Shown in pieces: positions 11,166 to 20,650 of a stretch of 64,000 bases of DNA. Under the pieces are notes generated by a model. That model ran no database searches and was not told where the DNA came from. It was given only the letters and a program-made list of their open reading frames with translations. Both the position numbers and the translations under genes were made by a program. Where the stretch lies: positions 24,005,036 to 24,069,035 of the forward strand of contig NC_092271.1 in NCBI RefSeq assembly GCF_036320965.1, in the 5' to 3' direction. Source of the stretch: Panulirus ornatus (taxonomy: Eukaryota; Arthropoda; Malacostraca; Decapoda; Palinuridae). Position 1 is the first letter of the stretch; each line of letters begins with the position of its first letter.

Positions 11166-11196
<31 letters not shown>
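11166..11196. repeat. (GT)n microsatellite
   Basis: A GT run directly after the SINE-like fragment. Confidence 0.96.
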
Positions 11197-11197
<1 letters not shown>

Positions 11198-11329
11198 GAT
11201 GCGGCATCCATGCGTGTGGTAATATCAAGACACGTAACACTTCAGTAACAAAGGTGACACTTGAGCAACGCTTGAGAAGCCACGGGTGCCAGCCGGACAC
11301 TTCCCATTGGTCAACACTTCCTGAAGTGT

Positions 11330-11560
11330 GGCCGGGCCACCACACCTGGTCATTACCTTCGCCTCCACATCTGGTCATCACTCACGCTCCTACACCTGGT
11401 CACCCAACACACACACACACACCTGGTCTGGGTTAACACCTGGTTACCTGCCTTGCACACGTGGTCATATGTGTACCATGTTGGTTAATGTGACACACAC
11501 CTGTCGCTCTTGCAGCATCGGTCATCCACACCTGGTACATACCTACGCCTTGTTAGCCAC
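11330..11560. repeat. Degenerate CACCTGGTCA repeats
   Basis: The block ACACCTGGTCATCAC recurs many times at irregular 20-30 bp spacing and decays to the right. The array gives chance frames only. Confidence 0.7.
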
Positions 11561-11594
11561 TTATGCACGACGGTACGATCCTGGGTCATGCTGG

Positions 11595-11745
11595 CGTGAC
11601 CTCTGACCTGACCTTTAAGGGTCAGGCCCAAGGCCAAGACATCGTAGCCAAGGGTCGTACCTAAGTGCTCACGGGGTCGTACCTAAGTGCTCACGGGGTC
11701 GTACCTAAGTGCTCACGGGGTCGTGCAGTCGTGCTCACGAGGTCA
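11595..11745 (+). mobile_element. Foldback-type repeat: head plus 22-bp array
   Basis: The head CTGACCTTTAAGGGTCAG is a short palindrome, followed by a diverged CCAAGGCCAAG segment. GGTCGTACCTAAGTGCTCAC then recurs at 22-bp intervals (11653, 11675, 11697, 11719). It shares structure with the loci at 12747, 16917, 20547, 39530, 55626 and 60485. Confidence 0.7.
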
Positions 11746-11929
11746 ACTACGCCGCACAACTGCGTATAAAATACTTATATTAAAGCGTCAGGATAACCGA
11801 GCATGTTACAATGTCTAGTAATTAATTCATATTACGCATTTAGTACACCGTCCGCACGTGCCAAAATTACCGTACAAATGTACTAAAACATATGTAGTAT
11901 AATTGGTCAAAATTTCCAGCAAGTTCGTC

Positions 11930-12125
11930 ATAAATAGGCACCGAAAATATACATTCAGTATATTTAAAATATACCTTACACGTTATTGTGTATGCACCGA
12001 AAATATACATTGTAAGTATATTTAGAGTATACCTTACACGTTATTATGTATATACCGAAAATATACACCAAATATATACATCGTAAGCATACTTAGAGAA
12101 TATGTGAGAAGTTATAATGTATGTA
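11930..12125. repeat. AT-rich satellite, about 57-bp unit, 3 copies
   Basis: CACCGAAAATATACA recurs near 11940, 11996 and 12053 with shared TATATTTAGAGTATACCTTA and ACGTTAT blocks. The copies diverge by several bases each. Confidence 0.75.
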
Positions 12126-12746
12126 AGGATATATTAACGCCAGTGTGTTGATGATGTTATTAAAGCGTGACTGAGGGGGGGGGGGGGGGTCAGCCGTGAT
12201 GATGATGATGATAACAGCCGTCCAGATGATAACAATGACAGTGTTGCCATAATGACACAGTCACCATATGTTACAGATTGTTCGAAAATGTAATCTTTTA
12301 TTGTTTCGTTTTGTTTATCAAGTTTCCCTTACTTTATCTTTCGTGACTGCAATTCTCTCTCTCTCTCTAAATTAGCACAGCGAAACAATACACCTCCCTT
12401 AACTGGACCTCATTTAGAGGGGTTTCGGACCACCCCACCTCCCCCCTTTCTGATGGTCCACGTTTCGCGCCCCTTCCCCCATGGTTGCGTCCCAGACACC
12501 CCGGGGTCCCCATGGGACCAGAGAGACGGCGATAATTACAGCGTCTTAAAGGCGCGCGGCCGGCCGGCCGGTACCCCATTGCACCATCCTGCTCCCGTTC
12601 GCTGACCGCCCATCCCGTGTCCTCTGTTGTTCACTGACCGCCCGTGCCGTGTTCATCGAGCCCGTGCCGTGTTCACTGGCGTTCGCTGACCGCCCGTCCC
12701 GTGTTCTCTGCTGTTCACCTGCTACCCGTCTCTTTGTTCTCTGACC
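12126..12746. other. No gene; poly-G and CpG-rich patch
   Basis: A G12 run lies near 12175. The patch at 12530-12720 is CpG-rich and carries CGCGCGGCCGGCCGGCCGG followed by degenerate repeats of TTCACTGACCGCCCGTGCCG. No exon is supported. Confidence 0.5.
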
Positions 12747-12925
12747 TTCCCTGTGAAGGGTCGGGTCAAAGGCCAGGCCATCACGAGGGTCGTACTGGTC
12801 GTGCCAAAGAGTCGTACCGGGCGTGCTTAAGGGTCGTACCGTGCGTGCTCAAGGGTCGTACCGGTCGTGCTCAAGGGTCTTACCGTGCGTGCTCAAGGAT
12901 CGTACCAGCCGTGCTCAGGCTTTTC
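12747..12925 (+). mobile_element. Foldback-type repeat: head plus 22-bp array
   Basis: The head TGACC...GGGTCGGGTCAAAGGCCAG at 12747-12780 is followed by about six copies of GGTCGTACCGTGCGTGCTCA at an exact 22-bp period (12789, 12811, 12833, 12855 and on). This is the cleanest one-sided copy of the family. Confidence 0.75.
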
Positions 12926-14197
12926 AGCAAATCAATAACCACAGAGGCTAGAACATCAACCCTATTTCATCACTAGCTCAAAATCCTTTATCCAAAACCC
13001 ATGGCGAAGCGACCAGTAAAACTTCCACACACAACCCGGGCCATATTTTCTTCATAGACTTGACTTCCGATCCTCATCTGCCCCTAACATTTCTTCTCAT
13101 TTCCTCCTCATAACTCAGGCCATGTAAGGCGTAGGGTATACTATTATCTTTGTTTCTGGGTGCGCAATGGGAAGTGAGGTAAGCGTATATTCAGACCATC
13201 TGGAGGTGAAATATAAAAGTACTGGAAGGGGCGGAAACCTCTACCCAAAGCGGCCACATTCCACTCAAGGCTAACCTCTTCCATCCCGTTTTCTATACCC
13301 TGACTCAACCCGGTTTTAAAAGATCTCGCTTTGTGCACAACCAGTTCCACGTTTTATGGCTGCTACATTTATTCATCTGGTCATTGACTATTCATACGTT
13401 TGCTTTAAGTATTATATTTTCTTCATTTACATGTTCTTTTTAACTCGGGTGGGTAATTATATTAATAAGATTACTGATTATTGATAATGGTAAAGTTATC
13501 TTTTTTCTTTATCCTTCTTTATGGGTTCTTTCTTTGATTTCTTCGGGGGGGGGAGTTAGGAGGAGGTGAGTGAGGCTTATCTATGGTTTTGAGGGAGAGA
13601 TGTACAGCCGACGGCTGGGAAAAGTGCACAACCCAACATGACGTCATGTCAGGCGCAAGGATGCTACCCCATCAATGGAAGGTCATCCATCCCCGTTTTC
13701 TTTGTTCTCCACAGGTGGAGTTATATCTGTCTTTTTTATGTTATCTATCTTTCAACACCGTCATGCCCCGAGGGAGTTAAAGTGGGGAGTGGGGGGAGTT
13801 TAAATCATCACCCTTCCTCGACTCGAGGCGAGACAATCCTTTTACGATACAGGGACGTGACGTAACGTGAAACTGGATTATCATACTTACGACACACTCG
13901 GTTTTTTTCTTTTTTTTTTACACATACACCCGTATACATCGCGGGTCATGGTTCATTGGCCGACGGTGATGAGGCGTCACGGTATGATTATGCTCTGGGG
14001 GAGAGGACACACGACATTACACCCCGCCCTAGCCGACGGGAACATCAGACTCCCCACGCCCCAATGTGGGGAGTCTACGATCGCTCCTGCGAGAGAGCGA
14101 GGTTCATATCTCTCAGTGTGGGAGCCTTGTCCTTTGACCTCTGACCCGCTCGCTTGGAGGGGGTCAGTCATGTCACACCCCCACTACCTAAAACACA
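12926..14197. other. No gene called; includes a hairpin
   Basis: Mostly plain DNA. A frame at 13867-14262 is open through mixed sequence but ends in (AC)n and has no splice or initiation support. The hairpin at 14047-14076 is listed separately. Confidence 0.4.
14047..14076. other. Perfect 11-bp stem hairpin
   Basis: AGACTCCCCAC (14047-14057) and GTGGGGAGTCT (14066-14076) are perfect reverse complements around an 8-nt loop GCCCCAAT. It lies in CpG-containing DNA outside any called repeat. Function is unknown. Confidence 0.8.
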
Positions 14198-14236
14198 CAC
14201 AGACACAGACACACACACACACACACACACACACAC
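14198..14236. repeat. (AC)n microsatellite
   Basis: An AC run preceded by ACAGACACAGAC units. Confidence 0.95.
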
Positions 14237-14481
14237 GACGTCAAAGGTCATATCACTCTTGACATAAAAAAAAACATATTTCCATATACTTTTCATTTCA
14301 GGGACTTACGATTCTTTTCACGTTATTCTTATTATAACTTCTTATATACATTTTTTCCAGAAACTTATATGAGTCTTTTTACACGTCATTTTCATCAATT
14401 ACTCTTTTTTATGTTTTTATTTATCAATTAATATTTTTTCACTTTGTGTTAATGTTCTTTTTTTCCTGTCTGGTCCGCCAG

Positions 14482-14583
14482 GTGTCGAACACAGCGCCCA
14501 GCCCGGCCACCACCAGCCCGGAGGCCAAGCGTGGGCGTACCGGCTGGCCACAGGAGGTGTGGGCGCAGGAACTCAAGAAGTAG
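14482..14583 (+). CDS. Probable terminal coding exon, product unknown
   Basis: A strong acceptor, TTTTTTTCCTGTCTGGTCCGCCAG, ends at 14481, with a T-rich branch region before it. The frame starts in phase 0 and runs 33 codons to TAG at 14581-14583. By my count 28 of 33 codons end in G or C, far above the AT-rich flanks. The peptide begins VSNTAPSPATTSPEAKRG and ends GWPQEVWAQELKK: a Pro/Ser/Thr linker and then a compact charged end. I recognise no family. No upstream exon is visible nearby, so large introns or exons outside the window are implied. No AATAAA is seen shortly downstream. An overlapping minus-strand frame is less likely because it lacks both splice sites and bias. Confidence 0.5.
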   Translation: MSNTAPSPATTSPEAKRGRTGWPQEVWAQELKK

Positions 14584-15193
14584 GCCCGCCCACGCCCACC
14601 TGCCGCCTCCCTCCCTCCCTTGTCCGCCATGCCTGTTATAGAAAACGGAACGAGGCGCGTGCGTGTTTATTCTTTTCCCTGTGATGAAGAATGGGAAAGA
14701 TTTTTTTTTTGTTAATATTAGGGGAAAGAGATGTTGGAGGATGAGGTAGAGAGTGTGGGAGGAGTGATGGAGGATGAGGAGGAAGAGAGTGGGTGTTGGA
14801 GGATGAGGAAGATCATGGGGGAGAAGCTGTCACCGTCTGAGACCATAAGGTAAACAAGTGGAAGGTGAGAGGACTTGGAGGAAGTTTCAAACAAATGGTG
14901 GAGATTTCAAACAACTGTTGGAGATAAATGTTGGAGAACCTGGCAAACAATGACTCGAGGAGAAACACTGGAGGGCAATGCACGAGAATCTGGCTGGGGA
15001 GATGAGAAAAGGGGAGATTACCAGGAGACGCTGGGGAGTGAGAGAGAGAGACAATTGTTGGAGCAAACTATAAACAGGTTTCATGGTTGGGAGATAAACA
15101 ACAAAGTATGTAAACAGAGCTGTGTCTGTGGATATCTATGTGCCAATGTCAAAAACACATTAGAAAGTGCAATATCAAAATCTAAGGCATCGG

Positions 15194-15196
<3 letters not shown>
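14584..15196. other. Purine-rich DNA after the exon
   Basis: If the preceding exon is real, this begins its 3-prime untranslated region. GAGGATGAGG-type degenerate repeats occupy 14730-15060 and produce the open frame seen there. Confidence 0.4.

Positions 15197-15226
<30 letters not shown>
15197..15226. repeat. (AC)n microsatellite
   Basis: A pure AC run of about 15 units. Confidence 0.97.
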
Positions 15227-15229
<3 letters not shown>

Positions 15230-15473
15230 TTCCGAAATTGACAACGGAGACAACAGAATCGCTAGGGCCCCGCCCTCCTCACTACGGCAGGAGATCCTCC
15301 TCCTGCAGGAGAAGGAAGAACCAAACTACAGTTTACATGTGTTTGTGTCTGAGAAGAAAATATAGAAAGAAAATATAACATTCCAAAAAAGCTGTTCGTA
15401 TAACAGCGACAGGGTTCAGGTCTAGCCAGACCAGAGCCTTCTGCTGGGTGGTGTCCACAGCCTCCCAACACGA

Positions 15474-15493
15474 GGGGGGGGGGGGGGGGGGGG
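15474..15493. repeat. Poly-G tract
   Basis: A run of about 20 G. Its length may be unreliable in assembly. Confidence 0.9.
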
Positions 15494-15588
15494 ATGATGT
15501 CACTATCATGACTCTGGTCATCCATCATCATCATCAGAAATGGGTGGTTCATCCCCAACACTACTACCATGAATCACCATCATCGTCC

Positions 15589-15966
15589 AAGCTTGGAGGT
15601 CTCACTATCACCATCATCGACCAAGCTGGAAGGTTCATCATCATCGTCCAAGCTGGGAGGTTCACCAACATCGACCAAGCTGGGAGGTTCACTATCATCG
15701 ACCAAGCTGGGAGGTTCACTATCATCGACCAAACTGGAAGGTTCACCATCATCGTCCAAGCTGGGAGGTTCACCACCATCGACTAAGCTGGGAGGTTCAC
15801 CATCGTCGACCAAGCTGGGGGGTTCACCATCACCGACCAAGCTGGGAGGTTCACCACCATCGACTAAGCTGGGAGGTTCACCATCGTCGACAAAGCTGGG
15901 AGGTTCACCATCGTCGACCAAGCTGGGAGGTTCACCATCACCGACCAAGCTGGGAGGTTCACCATC
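15589..15966. repeat. 27-bp minisatellite, about 14 copies
   Basis: CCAAGCTGGGAGGTTCACCA recurs every 27 bp with ATCATCG-type variation between copies. As 27 is a multiple of three, the plus strand reads a 9-residue repeat (STKLGGSPS) and the minus strand another (EPPSLVDDG), giving frames of 167-169 codons on both strands. There is no codon bias between copies that would show selection on either strand. Confidence 0.93.
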
Positions 15967-16456
15967 GACACCATCACCGTCACAACGCACCGGCGGTGCT
16001 TCGACCACAATGAGGTTAGTGTTATGCCATTCGCCTCTGAGGGTTCTAACGTTATCCCAAGAAAACAGATAATGCCATACCTTCATCATTTGACCCCACG
16101 CTTGAGTACGGCGGCACGACCTTTGAGCACGACGGTCATCACAAGGTAGTGGCTGACCTTGGTGGCGCCCCCACCCTCATGTATGTAACGTGTACAGGAC
16201 GCTATAAACACTGGTGAGGTATTGTGAAAGGGGATCTGGGTGGGAGGGTGGCACCAAGGCCGAGGGAGTGGACCCCTGTCACGTTGGGGAGGAGGGATGA
16301 GGGAGGGTGGGGAGAAGACGAATTATATCGTATCCTCCCAGGGGTGTGACCCCCGTGACCTGGGGGAGGGGGGGGGGAGAATGGTGAACACTGGTGAACG
16401 TGTTTTGTGGACCAGAAAATAAACAGAGGAGAATGTGCAAGTCTATGGTGAATGAG

Positions 16457-16458
<2 letters not shown>
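15967..16458. other. No gene; foldback remnant at 16097-16150
   Basis: CTTGAGTACGGCGGCACGACC and TTGAGCACGACGG are decayed units of the 21-22 bp family in minus orientation. The rest is G-rich plain DNA. Confidence 0.5.

Positions 16459-16531
<73 letters not shown>
16459..16531. repeat. (AT)n(GT)n microsatellite
   Basis: An AT run passing into a GT run. Confidence 0.97.
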
Positions 16532-16532
<1 letters not shown>

Positions 16533-16916
16533 AACAAAAAGATAAGAAGATAACAAAGGTAACAAGATTCAAATACACACAAATTACGTTTCCTATTTTT
16601 GAACGGAACGTACAAGATGCCTGTGCGTGCGTGTGTGTGTGTGGGGGGGATAATGGTCCCATGGAGGGATGTCAGAGGTCGTGTTGGAGGGGTGGTGGGA
16701 GTGTGTGTTGGGAAAGGGGGGGGGGGGGAGGTTGAGACGGTCCCTCCCACCTGTTGCTGGTAGGCCGCCAGGATAGGTTAGGCCTACAGGTCAAATGCAC
16801 AGACTTACAGAGGTCAGGTGCAGGGGTCACACAGGTGAGCTGTGGAGAGGTCAGGTCTGTAGATCAAATGTGGGATCACCATGAGGGCACGTGTAAAACA
16901 GGTTAGGTGTATTTGA
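16532..16916. other. AGGTCA half-site cluster
   Basis: AGGTCA or GGGTCA occurs at about 16789, 16812, 16825 and 16851 within CAGGTC-type degenerate repeats. AGGTCA is the nuclear-receptor half-site, but here it looks like part of a decayed repeat next to the foldback element, so no regulatory role is claimed. Confidence 0.3.
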
Positions 16917-17098
16917 CTTTTCACCTGACCCATAAGGATTAGGTCAAAGGTTGGGTCATTAATTCCCAGGGGTCTTACCGTTGTGTGCCCAAGGATCGTA
17001 CCACAGTGCTCAAGGGTCGCACCATTGTTATGAGGGCCGTACCATTGTGCTCAAGGGTCGTACCTTCCTCTTCAAAGGCTGTACCTTCGTGCTCTTAT
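16917..17098 (+). mobile_element. Foldback-type repeat: head plus decayed array
   Basis: The head CACCTGACCCATAAGGATTAGGTCAAAGG is followed by six to seven decayed units (GGTCTTACCG, GGATCGTACCACAG, GGTCGCACCATTG, GGTCGTACC). The array abuts the LINE fragment at 17099, which suggests insertion into or next to it. Confidence 0.65.
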
Positions 17099-17332
17099 TT
17101 CTGGTACCATCTTTGTTGTCCTCCTCTTGACCTTCTCTATTAGCTCTTTGTGGTCCTTTGAATATTCTCCTTTAGGCCTTATGTAAGATGTGAACACTTG
17201 CTGAATATTTCTCAGTCGGTATTTAATTTTTCTACTGCTATTCTAATATTAGCCAGCAAACAGTTGGTCTCCTTTACTGTCCTCTAAATGTGCGACTCTG
17301 GCGGCAAGTTAGGCACAGTGTTGATTCCCAAG

Positions 17333-17335
<3 letters not shown>
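17099..17335 (-). mobile_element. LINE reverse transcriptase 3-prime fragment, broken
   Basis: Read on the minus strand, the frame gives DLGINTVPNLPPESHI, then TNCLLANIRIAV, then HKELIEKVKRRTTKMVPE. These match the order of the conserved C-terminal part of non-LTR retrotransposon reverse transcriptases (DLGV...LSPESHI, LLANIR, LIEKVQRRATKMVPELR). At least three in-frame stops and frame changes break it. The wording resembles CR1/Jockey-group elements, which is inference. It ends where the foldback array begins. Confidence 0.8.

Positions 17336-17364
<29 letters not shown>
17335..17364. repeat. (AC)n microsatellite
   Basis: A pure AC run at the end of the LINE fragment. Confidence 0.96.
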
Positions 17365-17366
<2 letters not shown>

Positions 17367-17809
17367 AGGGAAGGTGTAGCGTTACGGGCCAGAAGGGAGT
17401 CCCATGGGTCTTCCTTACCAACTCTTACCTTTGCCTTACCCCAAGTTATGATGCAGGTCTTAACCTAGACTGATTTCGCTTCCCAGTTCTCCCTTAGTCT
17501 TGTATGTATTCCTTCTAAACCTTGCCTCACTCTTGCGCCAGTGTTATCAGATCTGAAATAGCCTAATCCTTATCTCCTACTTCGTCGCATTCCGGTACTT
17601 AATCCTTTTCCCAGTGCTAATCACTTCTTACCAATCTTATTCTAACCCCCACCCAAGTCCTGAGCAGCGACTAGTTTAATCTTCCTCAAGGCCTACCCAG
17701 AGTCCAATCCGAATCCTGCCTCAACTATTGCACTAGTGACAACTTACGACCCTTGTAGTTGACATATGTGTAACGTCATCCATTAACGTCGTATTTCTGG
17801 TCTTTCCAG
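17365..17809. other. Possible intron; no feature seen
   Basis: Pyrimidine-biased, non-repetitive DNA that ends in the acceptor TATTTCTGGTCTTTCCAG at 17792-17809. Nothing else is seen. Confidence 0.4.
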
Positions 17810-17937
17810 GCACACACACCCCTGACGGCGGGGCGTCGCTGGACACCCTCCACCGATATCAGGAGCTCGACCCTGGAAGCGGACCTTCGAACTCGCCTCC
17901 TGAAGCCATCGAATCACACACCTTTAAGACCACTTAA
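17810..17937 (+). CDS. Probable terminal coding exon, product unknown
   Basis: A clear acceptor (TTTCTGGTCTTTCCAG) precedes a frame entered in phase 2 (codons from 17812), running 41 codons to TAA at 17935-17937. About two thirds of the codons end in G or C (27 of 41). The peptide contains GGASLDTLHRYQELDPGSG and ends AIESHTFKTT. The acidic, Ser/Pro-rich tail with no hydrophobic segment could be a cytoplasmic C-terminus, but I recognise no family. Possible polyadenylation signals lie downstream at 18927 and 19361. The first codons (TH TP) lie in an AC-rich stretch, so the exon could start slightly later. Confidence 0.45.
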
Positions 17938-18163
17938 ACTGATGCTTTGAGGGTCCTTACCCACCAACTGCGTGAGGGCCCTTGTTAACTATCTAGGGCC
18001 CTTGGGCATCAGTTATGAAGGCCTTTAACGTGCCTATCTAGTGGCCCTTTATCCTGCTGGATGGAGTCTGGAACTACAAGCCTGGCCACCCTCCATCAGC
18101 ACCAAACAAAGCCTCGAGACCTCATCGCTCTCTCTCCCTCAACCTGTAACATTACCTCTCGAG

Positions 18164-18370
18164 AGGAACCCCATCATCACCCCGGGGGCCCAGGGTGAAC
18201 CCGTCACCGCGGCGTCGGGAGCCATCATAACCACGGCCAGAGCTCTCACGACGGCGTCGGGACCGACCATCCTCACGCAAGAGGCTCCGAAGAAGGCGTC
18301 AGTATGGGAGACGAACCACGAACCACCAAGTATGCCAAGAAGAGACACTGTTGAAGCCCAAGCCAAATGA
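18164..18370 (+). CDS. Candidate coding exon, product unknown
   Basis: A pyrimidine-rich tract (TCTCTCCCTCAACC...CCTCTCGAG) ends at 18163. From AGG at 18164 a frame runs 68 codons to TGA at 18368-18370. In the first 45-50 codons roughly 84 percent end in G or C, against about half in the same open frame upstream of 18164, which supports the exon start. The peptide has a weak internal repeat (TAASGAIITTARALTTASGP) and a Lys/Glu-rich end. No family is recognised. It could be an alternative last exon of the gene containing 17810-17937, or a GC-rich part of that gene's untranslated region. Confidence 0.35.
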   Translation, partial: RNPIITPGAQGEPVTAASGAIITTARALTTASGPTILTQEAPKKASVWETNHEPPSMPRRDTVEAQAK

Positions 18371-18935
18371 AGATCTCTCAAGGTCTCTCCTACAGTGCAA
18401 AAACAAGCTCGCTGGCGATCTCTCCATTGCGTCGACGACATCCAGGGTGGTGTCTCCCCCCCTGCATTCACTCATCTCTCATCCTATCGAGACATTGTGA
18501 CCAAACTATGTCCACTCTCTCGAGTGCACAACACCGTCCAGTCTCTCCACATTTTCCTCCACACACTGTGTCCTCCACATCTGGCCCCCTCCTCCTCCTC
18601 CACCACCACCACCCACTTTCAACTGGGGGGTCTCCAAGTGGGGAGACGAACTCTTTCATTCCAAGTGGCTTGGCTCTTGTGTTACTCCAGTGCCGAGACT
18701 ATGACGTGTCTATTCCTCGCGGACGGTGGATGGAGCCCACACTATCCCTCCCACCATCCCTGGACTGCCGTATCTAGCCCACAAAAAAGCCAATTCTCTG
18801 GACGGCATACAACGCCAGCTCCTACAACTCACAACAAGAGGCGTACGAGCCACTATAGCAATCTCTGTACTGTGTTAGCAACGATACAAACCTGTAATAT
18901 ACTACAAATTCAATTACAAAATACTGAATAAATAT
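18371..18935 (+). other. Possible 3-prime untranslated region
   Basis: This is C/T-rich sequence with CTCTCTC-type and CCTCCTCCTCCACCACC stretches and no repeat family. An AATAAA at 18927-18932 is followed by TGTACTGTACC. If either upstream exon is real, this is its natural untranslated tail. Confidence 0.35.
18927..18932 (+). terminator. Candidate polyadenylation signal AATAAA
   Basis: A canonical hexamer about 990 bp after the TAA of the 17810 exon, with a short TGT-containing stretch after it. A second AATAAA at 19361-19366 sits in AATAAATTTCGATTCG. AT-rich DNA produces this hexamer by chance, so confidence is low. Confidence 0.3.
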
Positions 18936-19115
18936 ATGTACTGTACCCGGACTTAAATCTAGTGTGAAATGTACAATACTAGGTCGGGTCATCGAATGGA
19001 AAAGTAGTCTTGTAGAGTTTTAAGACACAATGCCACATTAAGTCAAGCCAGGAGTGTATAAGTACGTATATTGCATAACCTTTTTTTTTTTTTTAGTCTG
19101 TAAGAACGTCAGATC

Positions 19116-19146
<31 letters not shown>

Positions 19147-19574
19147 CGTGTGGGATGGTCGTGGTGGCTTCGTCACAACGACCTCCACAACCTTGTTACT
19201 GTACAAAACCTGTTCTATCTTTCCTGTTATTTGTATATTTTTGTTGGTTGTACACCCGGGTGCCGGGGAGGATAGAAAACGGAGGGTTGCTGTGAAATTC
19301 AGTCAGTTTTCTATATATTTAAAGGTGTAGCTTTATCACACCCTATTTATCCCCCCTTTGAATAAATTTCGATTCGATGAATGAGTCTGTGAGTCAGCAA
19401 AAGTGGCGAGTAATTTTCTGTGAATTAACGATATTTTATGGGCTATATTATAGTCTGCCACCCATCCCATCCCCTGTTTTCTATTCTACAGAAAACGGCA
19501 TCCGGTTTAAGTGTCCCGTCAAAGGAGGACACAAAGAGCGCGGTATCCATGTACTTAATCTTTTTTTTTTTTTT
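18936..19574. other. No gene; poly-T, (GT)n, second AATAAA
   Basis: A T14 run at about 19081, a short GT run at 19117-19144, and AATAAA at 19361-19366. A second poly-T sits at 19561-19574. Nothing coding is seen. Confidence 0.5.
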
Positions 19575-19594
19575 GATATATTGTAGAAGTAGGT

Positions 19595-19755
19595 AGGATG
19601 ATGAAGGGAGATATCTCTTATCCTGTAGATGCAGGTAGAATGTTGGAGGGAGATATCTCTTATCCTGTAGATGCAGGTAGAATGTTAAGGGGGAGATATC
19701 TCTCATCTTGCAGATGCAGGTAGAATAGGGAGATATCTCTTATCCTGTAAAAGCA
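19595..19755. repeat. About 42-bp satellite with GAGATATCTC palindrome, 4 copies
   Basis: GGGAGATATCTCTTATCCTG recurs at 19606, 19648, 19691 and 19728 with AGATGCAGGTAGAATGTT between. Each unit has the perfect 10-bp palindrome GAGATATCTC. Confidence 0.9.
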
Positions 19756-19858
19756 AGTAATATGATGGGGAGGGAAGGGAAGGGAAAGATACGACATGCA
19801 CCTAACGTAACAGTGAAAGAAAACGGACCATCAGGATAAAAATTAAAAAGTCTCACTA

Positions 19859-20075
19859 GTGACTTACCTGTAAGTCACGACCTAGGCTGACACAGGGTGG
19901 GTGACTTACCTGTAAGTCACGACCTAGGCTGACACAGGGTGGGTGACTTACCTGTAAGTCACGACCTAGGCTGAAAAGGGTGGGTGACTTACCTGTATGT
20001 CACGACCTAGGTTGACATAGGGTGGGTGACTTACCTGTAAGTCACGACCTAGGTTGACACAGGGTGGGTGACTTA
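19859..20075. repeat. 42-bp satellite with near-perfect palindrome, 5 copies
   Basis: GTGACTTACCTGTAAGTCAC starts each unit at 19859, 19901, 19943, 19984 and 20026, with a partial sixth at 20068. The 20-bp block is an inverted repeat broken only at its centre, so each unit can form a hairpin. The remainder is CGACCTAGGCTGACACAGGGTGG-like. Confidence 0.95.
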
Positions 20076-20263
20076 AGCTCCTCGGGATGGGTAGATGACC
20101 TAGGATGCCGTGGTAATGAGTGGTGACCACGTGTTCCAAAGACCTGTGTTAAACATGTTTCTGATGACTATTTATGTGTCAGAGGTTAAGTAAAAATCAA
20201 CAGACAAGTTAGTTCTAATTTGAGATAGAGAAATCAAGTAAATGCAATGTGACAAACACACGC

Positions 20264-20431
<168 letters not shown>

Positions 20432-20502
<71 letters not shown>
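20432..20502. repeat. (AT)n microsatellite
   Basis: The AT run on the right side of the family A copy. Confidence 0.97.
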
Positions 20503-20504
<2 letters not shown>

Positions 20505-20546
20505 AAAAAACCTCGTTGGAATCTTAGACTGGGATAAAAATTATGT

Positions 20547-20650
20547 GACCTGACCTATCTTAGGTTGGGTCAGGTCAAATGCCAGGCCGTCATGACCGTG
20601 AGGGATCGTACCATCGTCATGTAAGGTCAAGTCAAGCCCACTGGAGTCGT
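20547..20650 (+). mobile_element. Foldback-type repeat: head with short array
   Basis: TGACCTGACC (20548-20557) and GGTCAGGTCA (about 20568-20577) are a perfect 10-bp inverted repeat around TATCTTAGGTTG. AATGCCAGGCCGTCATGACC and then one or two array units (GGATCGTACCATCG) follow. This is the best-preserved head of the family. Confidence 0.7.

Noticed and set aside
13867..14262. 131-codon plus-strand frame
   Set aside because: It ends in (AC)n and has only mild third-position bias and no start or splice support. A small exon here cannot be excluded.
15569..16089. Frames of 167-169 codons on both strands
   Set aside because: They are products of the 27-bp minisatellite.
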